Assembly: GCA_900550165.1 (NCBI GenBank)
Contig: URQY01000001.1
Span: 79,556-143,555, forward strand
Source of the DNA: an uncultured Eubacteriales bacterium
Lineage (GTDB): Bacteria; Bacillota; Clostridia; Oscillospirales; Oscillospiraceae
Direction of reading: 5' to 3'
DNA length: 64,000 bases
The notes beneath the pieces were generated by a model. The model did no database searches. It was not told the origin of the DNA and saw only the letters and a list, made by a program, of their open reading frames with translations. Below are positions 8,734-16,614 of this stretch, one piece after another. The translations under genes and the position numbers were made by a program. Position 1 is the stretch's first letter, and each line of letters begins with the position of its first letter.

Positions 8734-9384
8734 ATGCGGCTCAATGAGACCGAGATGGTCAAGCTGCTGCCTGCGTGGATGCAGGAGGACGGCGGCGACA
8801 AGGGCCTCGCCACTGGCTGCGACATCATCAGCCGCGACGCCTATGCACGCCTGAAGCTCCTGAGCAGGTGGGACAAGATCGACCAGCTCAGCGACGCAGA
8901 GCTCGACGAAATGGCGTGGGAGCTGAACATCCAGTGGTATGACAGCACCGCGCCCATCGCAGCCAAGCGGGCCGTCATCCGCAACAGCGACCGCGTCTAC
9001 GCAAAACTCGGCACCCCCTACGCCGTGGAGCAGATCGTGGCCGACTACTTCGGCACCGGCGAGGTCAGGGAGTGGTATCAGTACGGCGGGCAGCCGCATC
9101 ACTTCAAGGTGCTGAGTGACAACCCGAGCCTCGTCAACAGCAACCTCGACCTGTTCCTGAAGCTGCTGCGGACGGTCAAGCGCCGCAGCTCGTGGCTCGA
9201 CGCGATCCTGATCTGCCTGACTGGCGAAATGTTCCTCTATTCCGGCATGGCCGTCAGGGATCACACCCAAGAGGTGCACGTCATGGGCAGCGACGAGATC
9301 CACATCTACCACGCGGCCGTCGTCCACGACAACAACCGCGAGACCGTCAGCATCGGCACCGACGCGGCGGTCATCTCAGACTAA
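8734..9384 (+). CDS. Phage tail protein I (gpI-like)
   Basis: A 216-residue protein of the P2 gpI/XkdU-type family. ATG 8734 directly follows the gpJ stop (TAAATG). The N-terminal region (LLPAWMQEDGGDKGLATGCD, KLLSRWDKIDQLSDAELDEMAWELNI) and GTPYAVEQIVADYFG are typical. It links the J ring to the fibre. The C-terminal 40 residues (SGMAVRDHTQEVHVMGSDEI) are beta-rich and may be the fibre contact. Confidence 0.85.
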   Translation: MRLNETEMVKLLPAWMQEDGGDKGLATGCDIISRDAYARLKLLSRWDKIDQLSDAELDEMAWELNIQWYDSTAPIAAKRAVIRNSDRVYAKLGTPYAVEQIVADYFGTGEVREWYQYGGQPHHFKVLSDNPSLVNSNLDLFLKLLRTVKRRSSWLDAILICLTGEMFLYSGMAVRDHTQEVHVMGSDEIHIYHAAVVHDNNRETVSIGTDAAVISD

Positions 9385-9399
9385 GGAAAGGAGATAGAC

Positions 9400-10149
9400 A
9401 TGGCTGCATTTATCAACAACGACATCACCACCGCCGGCCTGATCGTTCTGGCGAAGGGTGTGGCCGGCCAGAAGATCAACTACACCAAGATCGTCCTCGG
9501 CGATGGCTACCTCGAGGAGGGCCAGACGCCCCGCACCCTCACCGGCGTGGTCAGCCCGAAGGCGACCGTCGACATCACGAAGCTGAAGATCAACGGTGAC
9601 GGCACCGTGGCCGTCGGCGGCATCTTCACCAACGGCGACGAGACCGAGGGCTTCTACTACCGCGAGCTCGGCCTTTATGCCGAAGATCCCGATCCCGAGG
9701 TCGGCGAGGTGCTGTACTGCTACGGCAACTGCGGCGATCTGGCCGAGTGGATCCCGCCCTCCGGCGGCGCCACCATCGTCGAGAAAACCATCGACATCGT
9801 CACCGCGATCGGCACGGCCACCAACGTGACCGCCTACATCCCCGCCGACGCCTACGCCACCAAAGAGGACTACGAGACCTACAAGGCCATCGCCCTCGGC
9901 GCACAGGCTACGGCAGAGGAGGCTCTGGCACTCGCCCGGCAGGCCATCGCAATCGCGCAGGCTGCCGAGGCGTCGGTGAATGACCTGAGCAACGCGGTCG
10001 GCCAGAACACCAGCAAGATCGCAACGCTGTGGGACGCCGTTTTCAGCGAGATCACGACCAACCCCTTCCAGATCACGTTTGCAGACCTGACGGGCATCAC
10101 CCTGACGGCCGGCATCTGGAACAGCGGACTCCAGCGCCTCGAGTGCTAA
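9400..10149 (+). CDS. Tail fibre protein with tail-collar N-terminal domain
   Basis: A 249-residue fibre protein. Residues 1-150 match the tail-collar fibre domain pattern of gpH-like proteins (AAFINNDITTAGLIVLAKG ... FYYRELGLYAEDP). Residues about 155-205 are Ala-rich and helical, likely a coiled-coil trimer stalk. The last 42 residues (LWDAVFSEITTNPFQITF ... GIWNSG) are repeated in the small ORF at 12181-12399. AAAGGAG lies upstream of ATG 9400. The protein attaches to gpI and starts the fibre. Confidence 0.82.
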   Translation: MAAFINNDITTAGLIVLAKGVAGQKINYTKIVLGDGYLEEGQTPRTLTGVVSPKATVDITKLKINGDGTVAVGGIFTNGDETEGFYYRELGLYAEDPDPEVGEVLYCYGNCGDLAEWIPPSGGATIVEKTIDIVTAIGTATNVTAYIPADAYATKEDYETYKAIALGAQATAEEALALARQAIAIAQAAEASVNDLSNAVGQNTSKIATLWDAVFSEITTNPFQITFADLTGITLTAGIWNSGLQRLEC

Positions 10150-10182
10150 ACTACCGGCCAAAGGCCAGAAAGGAGGCCGCCC

Positions 10183-10527
10183 ATGTATAGAGGCACCACA
10201 CCAACCATCACCATCAACTGTGACATCGACGTCAGCGAGTTCGTGACCATGTGGGTAACATTCCGCACGCAGCAGCTCGCCACCTATGCCCCGCCGAAGC
10301 AGGTGGAAGTCACCAAGCACCTCGGGGACGAGGGCGTCGACGCGACCGACAAGGTCGTCACCGTCAGCCTGACGCAAGCCGACACGCTGCTGCTCGGCTC
10401 TCTGTCTCCCGACGAGGATCAACAGGTGGAGGTGCAGATCCGCGGCAGGACGGAGGACGGGCGCGCGTTTGCGAGCAACATTATGACCGCCCCGCTCAGC
10501 CGGATCCTGAAGGACGGCGTCATCTAA
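10183..10527 (+). CDS. Phage baseplate/fibre accessory protein (BppU-like N-terminal type)
   Basis: A 114-residue all-beta protein starting YRGTTPTITI and containing DEDQQVEVQIRGR. Short proteins of this look occur in Firmicute phage fibre clusters and resemble the upper-baseplate BppU N-terminal fold; that match is by pattern only. An AAAGGAGG site precedes ATG 10183. The next gene starts directly after its stop codon, so the two are likely co-translated. Confidence 0.5.
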   Translation: MYRGTTPTITINCDIDVSEFVTMWVTFRTQQLATYAPPKQVEVTKHLGDEGVDATDKVVTVSLTQADTLLLGSLSPDEDQQVEVQIRGRTEDGRAFASNIMTAPLSRILKDGVI

Positions 10528-10929
10528 GTGAGCGTCGACTTCAATGCCTCGTTCTCTGGCAGCGCGGAGACCTTCGGGGCGAAGATGACCGAGACGCCTG
10601 CCCCCATGACCGCCTCTATGAAGGAGACGGGCGGCGGCAGCGCCTCAAACTACGAAGCCCTGCGCAACAAGCCCAAGATCAACGGGCACGAGCTGATCGG
10701 CGACATGACGCCGGCGCAGCTCGGCATCACGGACGACAGGCACCACACCCACAAGCAGGCGCAGGCAGCGAAGGTGTGGACAGTCGCCCACAACCTCGGA
10801 AAGCGGCCCGCCGTCACGGTCGTCGACAGCGCCGGCACTGTGGTCATCGGGGAGGTCGACTACCTCGACGACAACACCGTGCGCCTGACCTTCTGCGCAG
10901 CCTTTTCCGGGACTGCATACTTCAACTAA
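10528..10929 (+). CDS. Phage tail fibre accessory protein
   Basis: A 133-residue protein with GTG start immediately after the previous stop (TAAGTG). It contains YEALRNKPKINGHELIGD and LGITDDRHHTHKQA, phrases common at fibre linker regions, and a C-terminal beta domain WTVAHNLGKRPAVTVVDSAG with TAYFN at the end. This C-terminal module is widespread in phage fibres and surface-binding proteins. A role in host recognition is inferred from the neighbours. Confidence 0.6.
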   Translation: MSVDFNASFSGSAETFGAKMTETPAPMTASMKETGGGSASNYEALRNKPKINGHELIGDMTPAQLGITDDRHHTHKQAQAAKVWTVAHNLGKRPAVTVVDSAGTVVIGEVDYLDDNTVRLTFCAAFSGTAYFN

Positions 10930-10941
10930 GGAGGTAAACCC

Positions 10942-12168
10942 GTGAAATTCCTGACAAGCATTGATCTCTCACAGAACGAGATCCAAAACGCCATCATGCA
11001 GCCGCTCGCTGCACCTCCGGCCAACCCGAAGATCGGCCAGATCTATTTCAACAGCATCGACCTGACGCTGTACCTGTGGACAGGTGAGAAATGGATCCCT
11101 GTGCCGACCAAGACCTCGCAGCTCGAGAACGACAGCGGCTTTATCACCTCCGGCGACATCCCCGAGGGCGCAGCAGCGTCCACGACTACGCCGAAGATGA
11201 ACGGCACCGCCGCCGTCGGCACTGAGATGGCGTTCGCACGCGGCGACCACGTCCACCCCAAGGACACCAGCAAGCTGAACACGGACGGCGACGGCTCCAA
11301 CGTGACCGTCGCCTTCGAGGCATCGGCCAAGCGTGAGGCGCCCACCTCTGGCGAGAAGCTGAGCGTCCTGCTCGGCAAGGTGCTGAAGTTCTTCAGCGAC
11401 CTCAAGACCGTGGCCTTCTCCGGCAGCTATAAGGATCTGAGCGACAAGCCGACGATCCCGTCCGCTGCCGCTGACGTCGGCGCGATCCCCGCAACGGAAA
11501 AGGGCGCAGCCGGCGGCGTGGCCGAGCTGGACAGCGGCGGCAAGGTGCCGGCCAACCAGCTCCCGAGCTATGTGGACGACGTCGTCGACGCCTACATCCG
11601 CACCGGCGCCACGGCCCTCGGTGCCGACTGGCTGAGTAAGACCTCCGGCGGCGCCGCCCTGACACCTGAGTCCGACAAGATCTACGTCATCCTGAGCGAA
11701 GGCGAGTACCAGAACAAGACGTACCGCTGGAGCGGGACGACCTACGCCGTCATCGGCAACGACCTCGCCATCGGCGAGACTGCGAGCACCGCCTACCGCG
11801 GCGACCGCGGCAAGACGGCATACGACCACAGCCAGAGCGCCCACGCCCCCGCCGACGCCGAGAAGAACGTCCAGAGCGACTGGAACGAGACGGACGGCAA
11901 TAGTGACGCCTTCATCAAGAACAAGCCTGCGATCCCGAAGGCCGTCACCAAGACCGTCCAGACCCTCAGTGACGCGGCGAGCAAGAGCTTCACCGTCACC
12001 GGCTACATCCTCAGCGTGATCCTGATCGACAGCGCCACCAAGGAGCAGGTCATCGGCGACGTCTCTTTCGAGAACGCCACGGCCTCGGCCAACGGCAAAG
12101 TCACGGTCACGCTCGCGGCCGCGCCCTCCAACCCGATCCTCGTCATCATCACAAGCATCGCACTGTAA
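10942..12168 (+). CDS. Phage tail fibre protein
   Basis: A 408-residue fibre protein with GTG start behind AAGGAGGTAAACCC. The N-terminal part (PPANPKIGQIYFNSIDLTLYL) is the usual attachment segment. Linkers include YKDLSDKPTIPSAAADVGA, AELDSGGKVPANQLPSYVDD and QSDWNETDGNSDAFIKNKP, the standard fibre spacer phrases. The last 80 residues form a beta domain ending VIITSIAL. It probably forms the main distal receptor-binding fibre, possibly in competition or cooperation with the DGR-diversified protein downstream. Confidence 0.82.
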   Translation: MKFLTSIDLSQNEIQNAIMQPLAAPPANPKIGQIYFNSIDLTLYLWTGEKWIPVPTKTSQLENDSGFITSGDIPEGAAASTTTPKMNGTAAVGTEMAFARGDHVHPKDTSKLNTDGDGSNVTVAFEASAKREAPTSGEKLSVLLGKVLKFFSDLKTVAFSGSYKDLSDKPTIPSAAADVGAIPATEKGAAGGVAELDSGGKVPANQLPSYVDDVVDAYIRTGATALGADWLSKTSGGAALTPESDKIYVILSEGEYQNKTYRWSGTTYAVIGNDLAIGETASTAYRGDRGKTAYDHSQSAHAPADAEKNVQSDWNETDGNSDAFIKNKPAIPKAVTKTVQTLSDAASKSFTVTGYILSVILIDSATKEQVIGDVSFENATASANGKVTVTLAAAPSNPILVIITSIAL

Positions 12169-12180
12169 GGAGGCCGGCCT

Positions 12181-12399
12181 ATGAAACACTACGGAGCAGT
12201 CGACGACCCGAAGGACATCACGACGAAGGAGTATGTCGACGCGGCTGACAACGCTCTGAAGGTGAAGGTCGACGCCCTGTGGGACTTCGTTTGCACGGAC
12301 ATCACGAGCAACCCCTTCCAGATCACATTCGACGATCTGGAGGGGCTGACCGTGAGATCCGGCATCTGGAACACAGGGCAGCGGAGGCTCGAGTGCTGA
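12181..12399 (+). CDS. Small phage protein with duplicated fibre C-terminal module
   Basis: A 72-residue protein with AAGGAGG before ATG 12181. Its last 42 residues (LWDFVCTDITSNPFQITF ... GIWNTG) closely match the C-terminus of the tail-collar fibre at 9400-10149 and the DNA is also similar, so it is a duplicated module. The first 30 residues (HYGAVDDPKDITTKEYVDAA) look like a fibre stem fragment. The stop overlaps the next ATG (TGATG). Function unknown; possibly a fibre cap or chaperone. Confidence 0.65.
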   Translation: MKHYGAVDDPKDITTKEYVDAADNALKVKVDALWDFVCTDITSNPFQITFDDLEGLTVRSGIWNTGQRRLEC

Positions 12400-12656
12400 T
12401 GGGAAACTGCTACAACTACACCCCGATCCCACCAGCCGAAGCCTCCTGCATCATCGCGCACCTGTTCGTCGAGCTGGCCCTGCCCTGCTCCTGCTGCAAG
12501 CGGGAGGACGGCGTCATCGTCATTCAGGGCAAGACCTACGACGGCAGCAGCGCCCGCGTCACAATCAAAGGCGAGGAGGTGAGATACTACGGCAAGCAAC
12601 GGACACTCGCGGCCATACGAGCGGGCCAATGTAGGCCGCCCGCCCTTCGGCCGTGA
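12399..12656 (+). CDS. Unknown small Cys-rich phage protein before the DGR
   Basis: An 85-residue ORF whose ATG overlaps the preceding stop (TGATG), so translation is probably coupled. It has a Cys-rich centre (CSCC at about residues 31-34) followed by a short beta segment (GVIVIQGKTYDGSS). I do not recognise the family. It lies between the fibre cassette and the DGR accessory gene in the same orientation; its product could belong to either. Confidence 0.5.
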   Translation: MGNCYNYTPIPPAEASCIIAHLFVELALPCSCCKREDGVIVIQGKTYDGSSARVTIKGEEVRYYGKQRTLAAIRAGQCRPPALRP

Positions 12657-12669
12657 CAAACTGCCTGAG

Positions 12670-13068
12670 ATGCAGGTCATCACGGACGCCAAGGAGCTCG
12701 AGAAACACACCTACATCAAGACCAGAAACCCGGCCGTTTTCCCGAAGAAGGAGCGGCTCGGTCTGGCGCAGAGGATGATGAACGAGGCCAGCGACCTCGT
12801 CGCCGATCTGATGGAGGCCAACGATCTGCTCCTGACGGATCCCGAGGAGCGTGAGCTCAGGTATCGCGCGCAGCGGTCGGCGCTTCGCAACTGCCGAAAG
12901 CTGATCCACCACATCGAGCTCGCGCATGAGATCCTCAGCGGCTTCGGCGATGACGCCTTTGCATACTGGGCGAAGATGGCGGCCGGCGTGAAGAACCAGA
13001 CCGCCAAATGGTACAAAACCGATAAAGAGAGGGCCGCCAAGCTGGACGCACAGAAGCGTCACCAGTGA
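12670..13068 (+). CDS. avd: DGR accessory variability determinant (Avd), four-helix bundle
   Basis: A 132-residue, highly helical, basic protein next to a template repeat and a DGR reverse transcriptase. The pattern PKKERLGLAQRMMNEASDLVADLMEAND followed by three further helices fits the Avd/S23-type four-helix bundle family, which forms a pentameric barrel that binds the RT and template RNA. Positive charge (KNQTAKWYKTDKERAAKLDAQKR) suits RNA binding. No strong ribosome site precedes ATG 12670; the frame is open back to 12583, so an upstream non-ATG start is possible. The family call rests on shape and context. Confidence 0.78.
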   Translation: MQVITDAKELEKHTYIKTRNPAVFPKKERLGLAQRMMNEASDLVADLMEANDLLLTDPEERELRYRAQRSALRNCRKLIHHIELAHEILSGFGDDAFAYWAKMAAGVKNQTAKWYKTDKERAAKLDAQKRHQ

Positions 13069-13099
13069 GGCGGCCCTCGGGGTATGCCTTGTTTTTTCG

Positions 13100-13194
13100 T
13101 GCCGGCTCGGCCAACAACGCCCGCAACGTCAACACCGATGGCACTCTGAACAGGAACAACGCCTACAACGGCAACTACGGCCTGCGCCCCGCTT
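13100..13194 (+). repeat. DGR template repeat (TR)
   Basis: A 95-base non-coding segment between avd and the RT that is copied into the target gene. It aligns without gaps to 15174-15268. All 13 differences fall at TR adenines (24 adenines in total); no C, G or T of the template differs. Most variable codons are AAC. The adenine-free 3' end, GGCCTGCGCCCCGCTT at 13179-13194, is identical in both copies and is the likely initiation-of-mutagenic-homing sequence. TR and VR are in the same orientation. Confidence 0.95.
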
Positions 13195-13388
13195 CGATGG
13201 ATCGCCCGACTTATTAACCGCCCGGAGACGGACGGCGAACACTGTGCCCCATCATCCAAGGAAGGCATATCCCTCCCGCAGCCGTGGCCGTCTGACCGGC
13301 CCGGTCATGGGTAAACACAAGACCGCCGATGCCCCCGGCGGCGCACGCAAAGCGTGGCCGGAGCTATACACGGCGGGGAGACTTTTCA
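13195..13388 (+). other. Spacer between TR and RT (template RNA 3' region)
   Basis: About 190 bases without a convincing gene. In DGRs the transcribed spacer downstream of TR is part of the RNA that primes cDNA synthesis and binds RT-Avd. Here it is GC-rich with possible stems (for example CCGCCG...CGGCGG around 13325-13345). The RT start at 13389 follows a GGGGAG site at 13376-13381. No promoter or terminator is evident. Confidence 0.5.
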
Positions 13389-14612
13389 ATGGAGAATATC
13401 GTAAACAGCACCATCGCGCTCTACAAAGCATACCGCAAAACCCGCTGCGGAAAGCGCGACAACCCGACCGCCATGCGCTACCGCATGGAGGCCATCGAGC
13501 GCACCGTCGCCCTCTCTGAGAGGCTCCAGCGGCGCGACTATTCCTTCGGGCCCTACTACCCCTTCAAGGTGTACGAGCCCAAGGAGCGGCTCGTCCTCGC
13601 CATCGACTTCGAGGGCAAAGTCGTCCAGCACTCGCTCTGCGACAACGTCCTCGAGCCGGCGTTCTCCCGGCGCTTCATCCGGGACAACTACGCCGGTCAG
13701 ATCGGCAAAGGCACCCACGACGGCCTCGACCGTCTGGCTGCGGCTATGCGCCACTATTTCTTCAGCCGAAAGGCAGCAGACGAAGCAGCCCGCAAGGCTG
13801 CCGGTCTGCCGCCCCGGCCGATGAACGAGTGGGACTACGCCGACGGCTGGGTACTGAAGGGCGATTTTTCAAAGTTCTTTTACACCCTGCTCCATTCCTA
13901 CTGTTACGAAACGGCCCGCCGGGCCCTGAAGTGGCTGAAGGATCCCGAGCTGATCGACTTCGCTGAGTGGCTGCTGTGGCTCATAATCGACAGCACGCCA
14001 GACCCCGGCATCCCGATCGGCAACCAGTCGAGCCAACTGCTCGCGCTGCTCTATCTGGACGCCTTCGACCACTGGCTGAGGGATGACCGCGGCCTCGTAT
14101 ATGGCAGGTACATGGACGACTTCTACATCATCCACAGCGACAAGCTGCTGCTCCGGCAGATACTCAAGGAGATCGAGGCGTACATCAAGCCGCTCGGCCT
14201 TCGGCTGAACGGCAAGACGCAGATCCTCCCGCTGAAGAACGGCATCGACTTCCTCGGTTTTCACACCTACCTCACGCAGACCGGCAAGGTCGTGAGGAAA
14301 GTGCGAGCCAAGAGCATCGACAACATGAAGCGCAAGATCCGCAAGTTCCGCGGGCTGGTGGACTCCGGCAAGATGACACTCGACAGCGTCGTGCAATCCT
14401 ACGCGAGCTGGACGGGCCACATCTCACACGGCAACACCTACCACCTGCGGCAGAACATGGACGCCTATTTCTTCAGCTATTTCCCGGAGCTCAAACCATC
14501 ACCGAAAGGAGACACAACTCATGGCCCAAAAACTGAGCAACCTCGCAAACAAGTCGAAGGTCAAGTTCGGCAGCCTGTACGGCAGCCCGATCGTCTGGAT
14601 CGTGGCCGATAA
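13389..14612 (+). CDS. DGR reverse transcriptase
   Basis: A 407-residue RT that makes adenine-mutagenised cDNA from the TR RNA. Catalytic motifs are intact: KGDFSKFF (D159) in motif A, IGNQSSQ at 210-216, the DGR-type version of motif 4, YMDD at 241-244, LNGKTQ at 273-278 and FLGF at 288-291. ATG 13389 has GGGGAG upstream; frames opening earlier (13329) run through the spacer. The last about 30 residues, rich in Pro/Arg/Gln, come from a 92-base overlap with the target gene start at 14521. Gene order Avd-TR-RT-target supports a working cassette. Confidence 0.95.
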   Translation: MENIVNSTIALYKAYRKTRCGKRDNPTAMRYRMEAIERTVALSERLQRRDYSFGPYYPFKVYEPKERLVLAIDFEGKVVQHSLCDNVLEPAFSRRFIRDNYAGQIGKGTHDGLDRLAAAMRHYFFSRKAADEAARKAAGLPPRPMNEWDYADGWVLKGDFSKFFYTLLHSYCYETARRALKWLKDPELIDFAEWLLWLIIDSTPDPGIPIGNQSSQLLALLYLDAFDHWLRDDRGLVYGRYMDDFYIIHSDKLLLRQILKEIEAYIKPLGLRLNGKTQILPLKNGIDFLGFHTYLTQTGKVVRKVRAKSIDNMKRKIRKFRGLVDSGKMTLDSVVQSYASWTGHISHGNTYHLRQNMDAYFFSYFPELKPSPKGDTTHGPKTEQPRKQVEGQVRQPVRQPDRLDRGR

Positions 14613-16230
14613 GAACCACGCAGGCTACCCCTCCAACAGCGTCACGCTCGTGACCAACCAGATCATCAAGATGCTGTGCTTCGACGCGACAGAACCGAGT
14701 AACGGCAACAGCGACCGCCGCAACTACGGCAACAACCGCTACATCTACTCGAACCTGCGCCAGTGGCTCAACAGCCCCGCGGCTGCCGGCCAGTGGTACA
14801 CCGCACAGCACTCCGCAGACCAGACGCCGGACTCCTCCCACGTCTGGAACGGCGTCAACCCGTACAGTGGCCTCGCCGGTTTTCTGAACGCCTTCACCGC
14901 CAACGAGCGGGCGGCTCTGCTGAACACCACCATCACGGTCGGCAAGAGCTCCACAGACGGCGGCGGGACGGAGACCTGCACGGACAAGATCTTCCCCCTG
15001 TCCTGCACGGAGGTCGGCCTGAGCGGCGACCACGTCTGCGGCAGCAAGCTGGCGATCTTCAGCGACAACAACAGCCGCATCGCCACCGTGACGGCATCCT
15101 GCGTCGCCAATTCCAACTATTCCAGCAACCCGGGCTCTGGTGCCGCGTGGTACTACTGGCTGCGGGACGCCTATGCCGGCTCGGCCGACAGCGCCCGCAG
15201 CGTCCTCACCGGTGGCACTCTGAGCTGGAACGGCGCCTACTACGGCAGCTGCGGCCTGCGCCCCGCTTGTAATCTGTCCTCTGATCTCCTGATCTCCGAC
15301 TCCGTCGACTCGGATGGATGCTATACAGTGATCTACAATCAGGCGCCCACAGCGCCGTCGTCCATCACTGTCCCGAGCGAAGTGCTCGGCGGCGAGAACC
15401 TGAGCATCTCGTGGGCGGCCTCCACCGACCCCGACGGCAACCTCTCCGGCTACGTTCTGGAGCGCAAGGTCGGGAGCGGCACATGGGCGCAGGTCTACAA
15501 AGGATCCGCGCGCACCTACACCGACACCATCACCTACGGATGGACGAGCGTGCAGTACCGCGTCAAGGCATACGACGCCGCCGGCGCGGAGAGTGCGTAC
15601 ACCACCAGCGCCACCCGCACCGTCACCAATAACCGACCGCCCGTCATCAGCGGCACGGACGGCGCCCTCGGCAGCTTCAGCACGGCGGCCCCGTCCTACG
15701 AGTACACCGTCACCGACGCCGACGGCCATCAGGTCGACGTCGCGGAGATGCTGGACGGCGTCACGCTGCGCAGCTACACCGTGACCCTCGGCCAGACCAA
15801 CACGCTGACGATCGGCTCCGAGGCGTGGCTGAAGGTCGTGAACGGCAGCCACACCCTGAAGATCGTGGCGACCGACGCCAAGGACGCCAGCGTCACCCGC
15901 ACGCTGACCTTCACCAAGGCCGTCACGTCCGTCGAGTTTGAGCAGACCCTCGCTATGGAGGCCGACGCCATGCCGACCAAGGCCCTCGTCAACATTCAGG
16001 GCAATTTCCCGGCCGGCTGCACGCTTCAGGTCTGGATCTGCAACAACGGCAACGACGCGAGCCCGACGTGGGAGGACATCACGCAGAAGGCCCGCACCGG
16101 CCAGAAGCACTACTTCACAAACAAGACCAAGACGGCCGCAGCGTGGGGCGTCAAGGTCAAGGCCAAGCTGCTCCGCGGCTCTGCTACGGAGACCTGCTAC
16201 ATTCAGTCGATCGGAGGTAACTTTGCATGA
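14521..16230 (+). CDS. DGR target protein: DUF6273 C-type-lectin-like domain plus Fn3-like repeats
   Basis: A 569-residue protein. Residues 1-255 form a DUF6273/formylglycine-type lectin-like domain (NNRYIYSNLRQWLNSP, WYYWLRDAYAG, GLRPA), a typical DGR scaffold. The variable repeat encodes residues 218-249. Residues about 275-365 look like a fibronectin type III domain and 370-470 like a second Ig-like domain; the final 100 form another beta domain. AAAGGAG precedes ATG 14521. It has no signal peptide, which fits a virion-borne receptor-binding protein in a tail cluster. The C-terminal extension after VR is unusual, as many targets end at the VR. Confidence 0.9.
   Translation: MAQKLSNLANKSKVKFGSLYGSPIVWIVADKNHAGYPSNSVTLVTNQIIKMLCFDATEPSNGNSDRRNYGNNRYIYSNLRQWLNSPAAAGQWYTAQHSADQTPDSSHVWNGVNPYSGLAGFLNAFTANERAALLNTTITVGKSSTDGGGTETCTDKIFPLSCTEVGLSGDHVCGSKLAIFSDNNSRIATVTASCVANSNYSSNPGSGAAWYYWLRDAYAGSADSARSVLTGGTLSWNGAYYGSCGLRPACNLSSDLLISDSVDSDGCYTVIYNQAPTAPSSITVPSEVLGGENLSISWAASTDPDGNLSGYVLERKVGSGTWAQVYKGSARTYTDTITYGWTSVQYRVKAYDAAGAESAYTTSATRTVTNNRPPVISGTDGALGSFSTAAPSYEYTVTDADGHQVDVAEMLDGVTLRSYTVTLGQTNTLTIGSEAWLKVVNGSHTLKIVATDAKDASVTRTLTFTKAVTSVEFEQTLAMEADAMPTKALVNIQGNFPAGCTLQVWICNNGNDASPTWEDITQKARTGQKHYFTNKTKTAAAWGVKVKAKLLRGSATETCYIQSIGGNFA
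15174..15268 (+). repeat. DGR variable repeat (VR)
   Basis: This 95-base region of the target gene matches TR 13100-13194 with 13 A-to-N changes: nine A-to-G, three A-to-T and one A-to-C. The altered codons are D223, S224, S227, L229, G231, S235, W236, G238, Y241, S243 and C244; N237 and Y240 remain as in the template. The AAC-type template codons cannot produce stop codons. The 3' end shares the adenine-free GGCCTGCGCCCCGCTT block with TR. Confidence 0.95.
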
Positions 16231-16397
16231 TTAAGCACAGACCTGACAGCATCCAAGAGCTGAACGACAAACAGGCCGCAGAGGCCGAGAAGGACAAGAC
16301 CATCGCCGAACAGGCTGACACCATCGAGCTGCTGAAGGGCTGCATCATGGAGCTGGCCGACGTGGTCTACGGCGACGGAGGGGAGGTAACAGCATGA
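16227..16397 (+). CDS. Small phage protein, coiled-coil
   Basis: A 56-residue protein whose ATG 16227 overlaps the target gene stop (ATGA), with TCGGAGG upstream. It begins IKHRPDSIQELND and is rich in Ala, Glu, Lys and Asp (QAAEAEKDKTIAEQADTIEL), predicting one long helix or coiled coil. Small helical proteins of this type sit after fibre genes in many Firmicute prophages. Function unknown. The stop overlaps the next ATG. Confidence 0.65.
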   Translation: MIKHRPDSIQELNDKQAAEAEKDKTIAEQADTIELLKGCIMELADVVYGDGGEVTA

Positions 16398-16558
16398 GCA
16401 AGATCGTCGAGCTGTACGTCAGGGAGCTGACCCGCGAAGGCTCCACCATGACCATCAACGACGTCCCGAAGAAGCTGCGCAAGCAGGTCGAGGACGCCAT
16501 CGCTGCCATCGAGGCAGCCGCAAACGCTGGCACCGCGAAGGAAAGGGCGAGCGAATGA
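16394..16558 (+). CDS. Small phage protein, CD1375/XkdX-like
   Basis: A 54-residue protein, start ATGA overlapping the previous stop and GGGAGGTAAC as ribosome site. KIVELYVRELTREGSTMTINDVPKKLRKQV follows the pattern of the short CD1375/XkdX-like proteins (a Tyr-containing strand, then 'I-DVP-K-R--V'). These sit between tail fibre and holin genes. Exact role unknown. Confidence 0.55.
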   Translation: MSKIVELYVRELTREGSTMTINDVPKKLRKQVEDAIAAIEAAANAGTAKERASE

Positions 16559-16614
16559 TCGCCCGGGCCCTCGCGTGGCTATTATTAAAAATTGCAGGAA
16601 AGGAGGAGCGTGAA

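Noticed and set aside
7405..9327. A 640-codon minus-strand open frame
   Set aside because: It spans parts of gpJ and gpI on the other strand and has shadow composition (Val/Asp/His/Arg-rich). The plus-strand genes fit the families and order.
13244..13519. Possible small gene between TR and RT
   Set aside because: It overlaps the RT start, has no ribosome site and its Arg/Pro-rich translation looks like noncoding GC-rich sequence; the TR spacer is normally noncoding.
15295..15314. Hairpin after the VR (TCCGA/TCGGA), as reported for some DGRs
   Set aside because: Only 5 bp of stem with a 10-base loop; too weak to call.
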